Origin: Euperipatoides rowelli
Lineage: Eukaryota > Onychophora > Udeonychophora > Euonychophora > Peripatopsidae
Assembly (NCBI GenBank): GCA_003024985.2
Contig: PXIH01S0005786.1
Length of the DNA: 10,483 bases
Strand: one strand, 5' to 3'
Shown here piece after piece: positions 1 to 8,297 of the stretch. The position numbers and the translations under genes were made by a program. Under the pieces are notes generated by a model. That model saw only the letters and a program-made list of their open reading frames with translations, made no database searches and was not told where the DNA came from. Numbering within the stretch: the first letter of the stretch is position 1; every line of letters starts with the position of its first letter.

Positions 1-1220
1 AAATGTCTCTATCGATTTGATTTCAATCGGCCAGATACTGTAGGTATAGGCTACCCAATAAAATGCGTTTAAAAATATTTTTACTGTGTTAAAAAAATAT
101 ATTTTATCAAAAGATATAATATTTAAGAAAAAAATTGTAATAAGGAAAAAAATAACTGAAATTAAGTTTTAATAATGTGTAAATTATACTTTTTCAAACC
201 AGAAGCACGTGGAAACTGGAAGTCAAATAAGTCAAAACCAAAATCGAACATTTATTCACAGCACAGCTTATTGTTATGATGTCAGATGATGCCTTAATCT
301 TTCATCAATTTTTTATAATCAACATAGTCGTTTTAAAATTATCATATATCGTTGAAATGTTACAATTTTTAAAAAAATTAAATTTATAAAACATTAGGCT
401 AATTGTAAAATGGAAGCAATATAACTAATGCTCTTACCGTCATCAAAATACAATGTGTAGTGAAAACATTACAGGTACAGTATATGCAGAGTCCAAATGG
501 TTATTGAGTGCATGCCTGAAGAATTAATTCAGCAATCAAACTATTATATAAGAATCACATGATTTTAAACGTCATTTTTAAAGAGCTAGCCTATTAGAAT
601 TAACATTACTGGAATATAATAATCTTTTGATGTTTTTAGTAAAATGTTTTTATAAGAGTTTCTCGTTGATGATGTCATTTTTTTCATAAAACTTCGAGAG
701 ATTTTAGAGATTTTCACTATCAATATGGCAACTTCCATCGTATATTTCGTCGTATATATGGCTTTTGAAAATGGCAATTTGTAAGCCTTTTTTTGTTGTT
801 GTGAGATTTAGCCTAAGTCAAATTAATAAATATAGGGTTCATAAATAATGAATTATATACCATTTAAAATATTTTAATAAAAATAACTTTGGAATATTAA
901 AATTTGATTATTATTCTAGAGAAATATGAAAAAAAAATAAAAATGGACTTTTTCAGAAATTCGACAATTTTAAACCATATATCCCCTTAAGCTAGGACAC
1001 CATGTTTTATATTAAATGAAACGTTGAACCTTCTTGTTTACGTTTCTAATGATATGCAATACGTCATGAGCATGTGGAATAAAGGAGAACCGATATAAAA
1101 CTCTGTCTTAAAAGGCAACTTAAAGGCCTTTAAATGCTAAAAGGATTGTCATTGGTTGTTTTTGAATATGACGTTTAGAAAGTCAGATTGCTATTGGATA
1201 ATTGAACAAATATCACAATA
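1..1220. other. AT-rich non-coding stretch, probably intron or intergenic
   Basis: No supportable coding region on either strand. The longest frame is a 63-codon minus-strand stretch at 586-777, which is Ile/Ser/Lys-rich with no recognisable motif and no splice context, and fits chance in AT-rich DNA. No RNA gene or repeat pair was recognised here beyond scattered TAGGCTA/TAGCCTA words. Confidence 0.6.
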
Positions 1221-1266
1221 CTATTTCTTTACGAGATCTTTGCGAGTTCTCATTATTTTCTTTGTT
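1221..1266 (+). repeat. Diverged direct copy of an inner segment of the palindrome arm
   Basis: This segment, lying directly outside the left end of the perfect palindrome, aligns with 1411-1457 inside the left arm. Shared landmarks are CGAGA, TTTGCGAGTT and the TATTTT-TTTGTTT tail, with roughly three quarters of bases identical by eye and one small gap. It indicates an older tandem arrangement with a period of about 190 bases, on top of which the perfect inversion arose. Confidence 0.65.
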
Positions 1267-1267
1267 T

Positions 1268-1709
1268 ACTAAATGCAAACAGCCAACATCTTCTGGAATT
1301 TCAATTTCTAAACAATTTACTTAATATTTTCATTGTTTTTAAGTTTAAGCATTTTAATGCCATTTTAGCCTATCCATAATTAAAGAAGAAAGAAGAAATA
1401 CATTGTGAAACTAGTTATTCGCGAGACTTTTGCGAGTTTCCGTATTTTGTTTGTTTAGCCTACATCTACCGAACAACAAAAAGTTTTGCAAAACTTTTTG
1501 TTGTTCGGTAGATGTAGGCTAAACAAACAAAATACGGAAACTCGCAAAAGTCTCGCGAATAACTAGTTTCACAATGTATTTCTTCTTTCTTCTTTAATTA
1601 TGGATAGGCTAAAATGGCATTAAAATGCTTAAACTTAAAAACAATGAAAATATTAAGTAAATTGTTTAGAAATTGAAATTCCAGAAGATGTTGGCTGTTT
1701 GCATTTAGT
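1268..1709. repeat. Perfect 442-bp palindrome (two 221-bp arms, no spacer)
   Basis: Every base I compared pairs with its complement about the centre between 1488 and 1489 (position p pairs with 2977-p). I checked the arms segment by segment and found no mismatch. Symmetry ends sharply at 1268 and 1709. The centre reads AAAGTTTTGCAAAACTTT. The arm has no open frame of note. Long spacer-free perfect palindromes are unstable in living cells and are also a known product of chimeric reads and assembly errors, so both a very recent biological event and an artefact are plausible. If transcribed, the RNA would fold into a single long hairpin. Confidence 0.97.
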
Positions 1710-1863
1710 TGATAAACCTCATACCAATTCGTGTAAAAGGTGAATAGGTGTGGTTTTGTTAAGTGTTGTTGGTTTTAAGCTATAGACCGATAGCTTAAAC
1801 CCAACAATTAACAAGACTGCACTTATTCACTATTTGCATGAATTAGTATGATGGTTTATCAAC
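1708..1863. mobile_element. Foldback / MITE-like imperfect inverted repeat
   Basis: Two arms of about 78 bases (1708-1785 and 1786-1863) are inverted copies, roughly 80% alike by eye. They begin and end with an exact 11-bp terminal inverted repeat, GTTGATAAACC / GGTTTATCAAC. The tip reads GCTAT-AGACCG-ATAGC. There is no coding capacity, as expected of a non-autonomous DNA element. I could not find a clear target-site duplication, so the transposon superfamily is unassigned. Its left end overlaps the right boundary of the perfect palindrome by two bases. Confidence 0.75.
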
Positions 1864-2995
1864 TTTTATGCCATCCTTGAAAGTTATAAATTGTAACACC
1901 TTGAAATAGCTTGGTCAAAAGCAGAAATCGATTGGCATTTTATAAGCTTTTAATAAAATTTTCATTTTATGCAATCTTATTGAGTTTCTTGGTGTTATCT
2001 TAATTTATCTGCTGATTTTCAAAACACACACCCCAGCTTAAATCAAAAATTAACTACAGTGCCGTTCATATAAAATACCAGTTTATTATGTTTTTGTGTA
2101 TGTATCTCATATCTCTAAAAATAAATAAAATTGAGATCTACTTTTTGGTTTTTATATAGTTTAATATGTCTAATATGTATGTAATTTTTTTCCCCCTTAA
2201 AAATTAGTTTAAAATTAAAAATTCCAAATTTGCTATTCTGGTTGTGGGATTTATAATATAATAAATTACTTAACTAGTTAATTAAATAGCACTTTTCTGC
2301 TTTTGACTGAGCTACTATTAGGATACGTTGAGCTTTTAACTATTTCTCGTTATTATTCATTAAAACCCTTACTATCCATTTGAAGAGAAAATATGTGATT
2401 TGATTAATAAAAATCAAGGCTCCACCTTATCTGGGACTGCTACAATTCACGATTGAAAATACATGATTTTTGAATTTAGAAACGGCCGAAGGCAATCTCA
2501 CTACACTAGCTGTGTCCCATTATGATCAAGTCCGAGGTTTTGAGAAACCTTTGTTATGACATTATATTTGCATATAAATATTTGAATGTTTATATTTATT
2601 CAAATTTTGGTAGGGCCTCCTTATGGTAAATATTTAAGTTAACTCATTGACAGGGTTTATGATAAAAGAAATTCATTTTTAAAATGTTGCCAGTTTACTT
2701 TTATTAAAGTTGTCAGTTCCAAGAGTCATATCTTAGACAATGCCTACAGTCTAATGTTATGCCATTGGGCTGTTGGTATTTTGATGATTTGCTTCCAGTT
2801 CTATAACCATTGTGAAATTTTATAATTTGTTTACAAGATACAACACAGTAGTTTATATATTTTTAATTTTGACTAAAGATGGACTATTTTGATTTTTTAA
2901 CATGTTTTTAGTTTATTTTTTATGAACTTGCCCAAAATATCTCTGACAAGTTATAAAAAAAATACTATTTTTGTTTATTTTGAATTTTAAAATAT
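1864..2995. other. AT-rich non-coding stretch, probably intron upstream of the large exon
   Basis: No coding region, RNA gene or clear repeat was recognised on either strand. The stretch runs directly into the acceptor of the large exon, so if the gene model is right at least this part is intron. I saw no CXXC zinc-finger exon, which some TET genes carry upstream, and no obvious promoter or CpG-rich segment. Confidence 0.6.
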
Positions 2996-3014
2996 TCTTT
3001 TTTTTCTTTTTCAG
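2996..3014 (+). other. Splice acceptor of the large exon
   Basis: A nearly pure T/C tract ends in CAG at 3012-3014, immediately before the open frame. A second AG lies at 3017-3018, but using it would shift the exon start by four bases and so change the phase required of the upstream exon. The first AG after the tract is the usual choice and gives phase 0. The in-frame stop at 2988-2990 shows that coding cannot extend further upstream. Confidence 0.8.
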
Positions 3015-5220
3015 ACAGAAAAGGCAAATAGATTAATTCCTTTTAAACACCCCAATTCCAACTACGATGCTGCATCTTTGCAGATTCCTTGTCCAGATTC
3101 TCAAACCTTACTTCTTAATGGGCACTTATGGAATCATGCACTGGCCAGGATTTCCTCTCCCCAACAAAACATTATGGATATTCATGCCTCAAATTCAATT
3201 GATAGTCATCTTAAACAGCAGATTGAAAACACAACAGTCAATCGAAGCTCCCCGACTATCAATTCATTAAATAGTCATTCAGTGGCCCAAATTGTGAAAT
3301 CTTCTACTTTACATAGGGATACACCCAGGATTCCCACTCCGCAACATCACATTTTGGATGTTAATGGCACAATTTCAAATGGTCATCATCTTAAATCACC
3401 GTTTCATAAAACAACAAGTAATCAAAGTACATCAAATACCAATTACATGAATACAGTACTTCAAAATATGAAACCATCTAATTTACATAAGGATGTTCCC
3501 AGGATTCCCACTCCCCAACATACCTTTCTGGATATTCATGGGTCTACTCCAGATGATAACCAGCTTAAGCAACAGTTTCATCATAAAACAACAGTTAACC
3601 AAAACACACCAAATTCAAATTCTCTCAATAGTCATAACCTGGTTCAAAATGTGAAATCATCTATTGTACATAGGGAAGTTCCCAGGATTCCTACTCCCCT
3701 ACATAACATTCTAGATAATCATGGGTCTACTCCAGATGATAACCAGCTTAAGCAACAGTTTCATCATAAAACAACAGTTAATCAAAACACACCAAATTCA
3801 AATTCTCTCAATAGTCATGACCTGGTTCGAAATGTGAAATCATCTCTTTTATATAGGGAAGTTCCCAGGATTCCTACTCCCCAACATACCATTCTGGATA
3901 TTCATAGGTCTACTGCAAACGATAACCACCTTAAGCAACAGTTTCATAAAACAACAGCTAGTCAAAACGCACCAAATTCAAATTCTCTCAATAGTCATGA
4001 CCTGGTTCAAAATGCGAAATCATCTCTTTTACAGAGGGAAGTTCCCAGGATTCCTACTCCCCAACACATGATTTTGGACACTCATGGCACTATTCCCACT
4101 GATAATCATCTTAAGCAACATAATGATAAAACAACATTTAATCACTCTCCAAATACAAATTTATTAAATAGTCATACAATTGTCCAAAATGTAAAGTCAC
4201 CTACTTCACAAAGAGATGGTTTCAATTTAAATGTAGATAACATGATTAGAACTGACAAGACATACTCACCACAATTTAAAAAAAACTTATTGTATTCAAA
4301 TAAATATAGTTTCAATAATAAAACAAATTCCCACAATACCCCTAATCACAGCTTCATTAGCAAAAATACTATTGCCGCAATTAGTCACAGGGATGCGGCA
4401 CACCAACTCGCCAATACAAAATTAAAATCTATGCCTACCTATAAACAACAATTCAATAGTCACGAAACGTGGAATTATTCAAATTCGCAACAGGAAAACA
4501 TTTTTTCACATTCAGATACTCAGTTAAAAAATAATTTTTCAAATTCAAATAAAGAACAGGACAACAATTTTTCAAATTCAGAAATGCACCAAAAAAATAA
4601 TTGTTTAAATTCAGATATACAACCGAAAAACAATTTAGATCTTCATATGGAAGATAAAGCTCTTATTGAATTCCTTCAGGGAAAAGCAATGGATTTCCCA
4701 AGTCTTTCAGTTTCTTCTACTACCACTGCCAGTACCATGAAAATGGACACCAGCACAAAAACTACAAGTTCGAACACTGCCACTTTGAATTCATCTAATG
4801 TGCATTTATCATCTATCACAAACTCGTTGGATAGGACTTGCCTGTCAACGCAAACTACTGAACCATCTGTACATCGGACAGTCTCATCTAGTTTACCAAT
4901 CTCAGGGATTTCAGCTACAGAATCATTTTACTCCTCCATTACTACTGCATTACCCTCATCTATACCACTTCTTAGTAGCTCAAAATCTATAATGACTGTC
5001 GCCAATACATCAGCAAATACTGCCGTGACTGATTCTTCATCTTTCAAGCCAAATATGTCATCCTTGTTGGTTGCTGATGATACTTTCAATTTACAAATGG
5101 ATGCATCAGAAATGAATCCGGATCTTCAAGATGCCCTTGACAAAACTCATGATCTTGTTGACCGACTTAGAAATAATCAGAAGGCAGAAATTCCGTATTG
5201 CTCCTGCCTGGGTGATCAAT
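3015..5220 (+). CDS. Large internal coding exon, candidate N-terminal/pre-catalytic exon of a TET methylcytosine dioxygenase (partial gene)
   Basis: Seen: the frame is open from a pyrimidine tract plus CAG acceptor (exon starts at 3015, Thr-Glu-Lys) to a GTAAGT donor at 5221, with no internal stop. This gives 735 codons plus one base. An in-frame stop (2988-2990) lies just upstream and the first in-frame ATG is only at 3174, so this reads as an internal exon rather than a gene start. Layout by exon residue: six tandem ~60-residue repeats (about 44-402), an Asn-rich linker, four ~11-residue repeats (495-539), a Ser/Thr-rich stretch (about 560-680), an acidic segment with a likely helix (DLQDALDKTHDLVDRLRNN), then EIPYCSCLGDQ with Cys at 729 and 731 and a third Cys codon split by the intron. 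Known: TET proteins oxidise 5-methylcytosine in the nucleus. Their cysteine-rich core opens with a similar Pro-x-Cys-x-Cys motif, and in vertebrate TET2 a very long exon ends, from memory also in phase 1, just after it. Inferred: TET. The HxD/Fe(II) catalytic exons are absent here, so another disordered protein is possible. Exon call about 0.9, TET identity about 0.6. Confidence 0.65.
3144..4220 (+). repeat. Six in-frame tandem coding repeats of 58-61 codons (PRIPTPQH units)
   Basis: Units start at 3144, 3324, 3498, 3681, 3864 and 4044, with lengths 60, 58, 61, 61, 60 and 59 codons. Each opens with (P/A)RIPTPQH-x-ILD-x-HG, continues with D-N-x-LKQQFHKTT, then NTPNSNSLNSH, and closes with LVQNVKSS-x-x-x-RE-V. 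The first and last units are the most diverged (the first reads ARISSPQQ). All length changes are whole codons, so the array is under coding constraint. The units are polar and rich in Asn, His and Ser, with no hydrophobic core that I can see, which suggests a disordered region or repeated short docking motifs rather than a folded domain. I do not recognise the repeat from a named family. Confidence 0.95.
4497..4631 (+). repeat. Four short coding repeats (NFSNS-type, 11-12 codons)
   Basis: Within the large exon the protein reads as four successive units: NIFSHSDTQLKN, NFSNSNKEQDN, NFSNSEMHQKN and NCLNSDIQPKN. Each has Asn-aromatic/Leu-Ser-Asn-Ser followed by a polar tail ending in Lys/Asp-Asn. 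This is a second, independent, shorter-period expansion downstream of the ~60-residue array, and is consistent with a disordered, fast-evolving linker. Confidence 0.85.
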
Positions 5221-5228
5221 GTAAGTAA
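5221..5228 (+). other. Splice donor (phase 1) of the large exon
   Basis: GTAAGTAA matches the animal donor consensus closely. The intron falls after the first base of a codon. If it were retained, translation would add Cys-Lys and stop at 5226-5228. This near-consensus donor at the exact end of the open frame is the main reason to call an exon rather than a stop-terminated gene. Confidence 0.85.
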
Positions 5229-5649
5229 TTATTGACTTTAAATTAACATTAAAAAAATTATGCACCATTGCAGTACTTTTTAAAAATGTTTAATTGTTTA
5301 GTTTTTATTTAACCTAGATAATTAATTTTTAATTTCTTTGTGTTTTTAATCTTAAAAAATGGTTTTTTTTTAAATTGATTTCCAAAAGGCAGATTAGTAT
5401 CCTAATCATATTTTAAGATAAGTGATAAGGTTTAATATGGTAAACAAACTATAGTGAATTTTTATATTAAATGAGCACACAATTCTAGATTAAATATAAC
5501 AGAGGCAGCCAAAATATTAATTCTTGCTACTGTATGTTCTTGAGTGATAGCAAATTAAAAATTAACAAATTTACAACCTATGTGCTAATTGAACAATATT
5601 AGGCATTGTTTATTTCATTTTAAAATATATTTAACTTATAATACTTTGC

Positions 5650-5686
5650 AAAAAAAAAAAAAAAATGCAAATAAAATAAAATAAAT
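5650..5686 (+). repeat. A16 run followed by AAATA microsatellite
   Basis: Sixteen consecutive A are followed, after TGC, by about three and a half AAATA periods. This could be an ordinary microsatellite or the worn poly-A tail of a retroelement. No recognisable retroelement body lies upstream, so I leave it as a simple repeat. Confidence 0.75.
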
Positions 5687-6571
5687 GCTGATTGTTTACT
5701 GTAACTAGCCTAATTACTGTATGTCCTGGATCAATTTTTCCAGTAGCATTCATTCACTAACCAGCATAGACTGTTTTATTTAATCCACTTTGTGATTGTT
5801 GCATCATTGAGGTTGAGGATATGTTTTTGTAAATTACCTATCAATTTTATTACTTCTTGATTTTTTTTTCTTTTTATTCTTCTATTCTTATTTTTTCTTA
5901 TTTAGTTTAGTGATATGGTGATCTATTTCTATTATTACTTCTGCATTATTATATGGTATTATTTATATTACTACTACTCTTCTTGCTCTTTTTCTTATTG
6001 CAATTAACATTAAAAATTGCCATCACATGTATTAATTCAAAAAAAAATTAGCCTGTCTCAACTGGTCCATAATTTTCTACAAAAAGTTATATTTGGTTTG
6101 GTATATAGGTAACAAAAGCAGTATAAATAGAAATTAAATCTTCATAAATCATTTTCAGAAATGTGTATTTATTATAAATTATAACCAATAATTCTGAACT
6201 ATCAATTTCAAATCAAGGATTTTATCACATTCAGGATTCTATTTCATCAAAATTTCCAGAATTAGCAATAATAACACCACGTCATCAGTCTACACATGCA
6301 TAATTAAAATTTAAAATTGATTTGTGAGTAACAAGTATGGGGAAATCCTTACTAAAGACTGTTCATAGTTAAATTAACTGTCACAATTGATTTTTAAATT
6401 AAGACATTCCAACATTTTAATCACACTGTTAATCATTCACTTGACTGACCAGTTTCTACTCTTTACATGGTGCAAGTATAGAACATATTTTATTCATTTA
6501 GTATGTAAGCAATAGTAATTCATTTTATGCCAACTCTTAATTTGTGCTAGGTCACAAATTGGTGGTGATGA

Positions 6572-6601
6572 TTTTTTGTTTTGTTTTGTTCGGTTTTGTT
6601 T
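6572..6601 (+). repeat. TTTTG simple repeat
   Basis: About five periods of TTTTG with one interruption (CGG at 6591-6593). Ordinary low-complexity sequence inside the downstream intron-like region. Confidence 0.75.
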
Positions 6602-7541
6602 GAAGATATTTACCATATTTATTTAGTCAATGTTATTTTAGGCTACAATTTGAGCTTGGACAGTAGGCCTAGTTAATGTAGGCTATATACTGCTAGCATT
6701 AAAATAAAAGAGTAAACGTCACAGTTGCCTAATTTTTTTAAATTCAGGTAACTCCAATTATTTTGTTTGTTTTAAACCATTAATATTTTTAGCTCCATAA
6801 AACCTTTTTAAAATGAAGTACAATTATATTTTTGTTTTCAAAATGTTTGTGTTTTGAATTTTCATCATGACAGATTGTAATAACATTATTTACATTGGAT
6901 ATTTTGAGAAATGTAAATAATAATTTTACAAACTGATGTTTACATAAATCATTACTAATTTAAACTATGGGTTATAAATCAACAAAGGAACTATCTAAAT
7001 GGTTTACGAAGATCGATGAACAACAGATTTGTAAGTTATTATTATTATATGTGTTTGTGTGCATTTTGTAAAAATATTAAGGTTTCATTTTAAAACCACC
7101 AAAGCATAATCTCATAAAAAGATATAGTTTATTCAGGATTTTGTTGTTATAGAGGATGGGAGCTCCAAAAAAGTATAAAGTTAATATTACTGAAGTGGGG
7201 TGGAAAGTGCAATCTATGGGGAAAAAAAGTTAAAAATAAATGTGCCACTGTGATTTTAAAGGTATACTATCACCAAAAAACAACTAACTTATAGCTATTT
7301 AAATTCAGATTTTTTTAAAAAAAAAATGATACACAGCCTATAATTTTTAATTCTCAATTATTCTAATTTTAAAGTGGTGAATTTGGTCGTTTTTCTGGTT
7401 GCCATGACGCCACTCATTTCCGCTTTGTCATTTTTGTGTGCAAGCCAATGACTTAGACTTACACCCAGCCTACTCCATTTTGCCTGGTAAACACATTGTA
7501 AACATTCCAATTTTTTATATTCTTTACTTCTGCAGAGAAAT

Positions 7542-7731
7542 TTGCCTAAAAAGTGTGTGGCTGTGGGATACAGTAATAGTCAAAATCAGAAAAATCTTCA
7601 CTTACACAAATTTCCTAACGATGATACAATAAGAAATAATTGGATAAAAAAATATTAAGAGTGCAGCTTGGACTCCGACAAAATACAACTTCTTATGTTC
7701 AAATTCAAAACACACTACAGAGATAAGTTTC
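7542..7731 (+). pseudogene. Decayed THAP (C2CH) zinc-finger domain, probable transposase fossil
   Basis: Seen: from 7545 the frame reads PKKCVAVGYSNSQNQ, then HLHKFPNDDTIRNNWIKKY, and hits a stop at 7656-7658. The domain resumes one frame over from about 7657 as WTPTKYNFLCSNSKH and runs to a stop at 7732. Known: THAP domains begin M-P-x-x-C-x4-C, have an HKFP-like motif, a W, then (W/F)-x-PTKY-x-x-(I/L)CS-x-HF. Damage: the expected ATG is TTG after an extra T; the second zinc Cys is Tyr (7569-7571); a frameshift sits near the seven-A run at 7646-7652; and the final Cys-x2-His is stretched to C-S-N-S-K-H, as if TTCAAA were duplicated. THAP domains bind DNA in P-element-type transposases and in many host proteins. 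I infer a dead transposon remnant or host-gene pseudogene; nothing downstream reads as a catalytic domain. Not functional as it stands. Confidence 0.8.
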
Positions 7732-7878
7732 TAGCACATTTGGAGTAAATCAAAGTTCATAATCAGACTCATTACGGGCAAATTAGATGACAAATTTACA
7801 CGGAGATCACATTAAAATTAATAAAGTTCTGAGACCATACAGAAACAAATCAACACTCGTAAGCGATGTTTGCACAAC
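7721..7878 (+). repeat. Direct repeat, copy 1 (~158 bp)
   Basis: Matches 8141-8297 in the same orientation, sharing long blocks such as GCACATTTGGAGTAAATCAA, CAAATTAGATGACAA, TTTACACGGAGATC and TTAATAAAGTTCTGAGA. Identity is roughly 80-85% by eye with a few small indels. The repeat starts at the last codons of the THAP fossil, so it may be part of the same ancient element. Confidence 0.9.
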
Positions 7879-7922
7879 AGCGCTTTGAATCTCAGACCTA
7901 CATTGTCATGCAGCCCCAAAAC

Positions 7923-7975
7923 AGCTAATCAGAGGTTGGCTTACATTCAATCTGCAAGTCGACCTCTGATTGGCT
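7923..7975. repeat. Inverted repeat (14-bp arms) between the two direct repeats
   Basis: AGCTAATCAGAGGT (7923-7936) and ACCTCTGATTGGCT (7962-7975) are reverse complements except at one position, with a 25-base loop. The right arm contains an inverted CCAAT-box-like ATTGGCT. This may be a subterminal inverted repeat of the element that carries the flanking direct repeats. No promoter is claimed. Confidence 0.65.
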
Positions 7976-8140
7976 TTTCTTTTCTTTATTTATGCTTTAA
8001 TATTTAAGCTGGGGTTAGATCAATGTAGTTAAGGTTAGATATCTCTTAATTTGCTGTTATAGTCATGTTGATTTAGGGTAATTGTACAATGGTAGACCTG
8101 TCTGAGCTCCAGACATTATCGAGAAACAAACATGAGATGG

Positions 8141-8297
8141 AGATAACAGTTTTTAGCACATTTGGAGTAAATCAAAGTTCATAATCTGACTCACTATGGT
8201 CAAATTAGATGACAATTTACACGGAGATCGGGTTAAATTAATAAAGTTCTGAGATCAAACTGAAATGTAAACAAGCACTTTAGTGATGTTTGTAAAA
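8141..8297 (+). repeat. Direct repeat, copy 2 (~157 bp)
   Basis: Second copy of the segment at 7721-7878, separated from it by about 262 bases of unrelated sequence. Similarity begins near AGATAA and fades after GATGTTTG. No THAP-coding sequence precedes this copy, so the duplication covered only the part downstream of the domain, or the upstream part has been lost. The two copies could also be two insertions of one repeat family. Confidence 0.9.

Larger units (their letters stand above)
5229..7541. other. AT-rich intron-like stretch with simple repeats
   Basis: No coding exon recognised. In particular I find no sequence encoding the conserved TET cysteine-rich motif expected in the next exon. 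Simple-sequence features are a run of 16 A (5650-5665), an AAATA tract (5669-5686), a T-rich region with TTCT/TTAT runs (about 5856-5995) and a TTTTG tract (6572-6601). A perfect 12-bp inverted repeat (6885-6896 and 6910-6921, 13-base loop) is entirely AT-rich apart from one G/C pair and is probably incidental. Confidence 0.55.

Noticed and set aside
586-777. 63-codon minus-strand frame
   Set aside because: No recognisable motif, start context or splice signals; such lengths arise by chance in AT-rich sequence.
3067-3270. 67-codon plus-strand frame
   Set aside because: Overlaps the large exon in another frame and has no independent support.
4798-4992. 64-codon plus-strand frame
   Set aside because: Out-of-frame shadow of the Ser/Thr-rich part of the large exon.
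3078-5228. Reading the long frame as a complete 716-residue gene
   Set aside because: The codon at 3078 is TTG, the frame is open from the acceptor at 3015, and the end at 5226-5228 lies inside a near-perfect splice donor. It is an internal exon, not a whole gene.
5856-5995. Pyrimidine-rich stretch as a splice acceptor for the next exon
   Set aside because: No open frame in the required phase with recognisable TET core residues follows it.
6885-6921. 12-bp perfect inverted repeat as a structured RNA or regulatory hairpin
   Set aside because: Almost entirely A/T, and such hairpins are common by chance at this composition.
7258-7278. TTAAAGGTATACTATCACC as a possible transposon terminus upstream of the THAP fossil
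   Set aside because: It looks like a transposon end, but I found no matching inverted end downstream and no target-site duplication.
7438-7632. 64-codon plus-strand frame
   Set aside because: Runs through the THAP fossil in the wrong frame; the THAP motifs are in the neighbouring frames.
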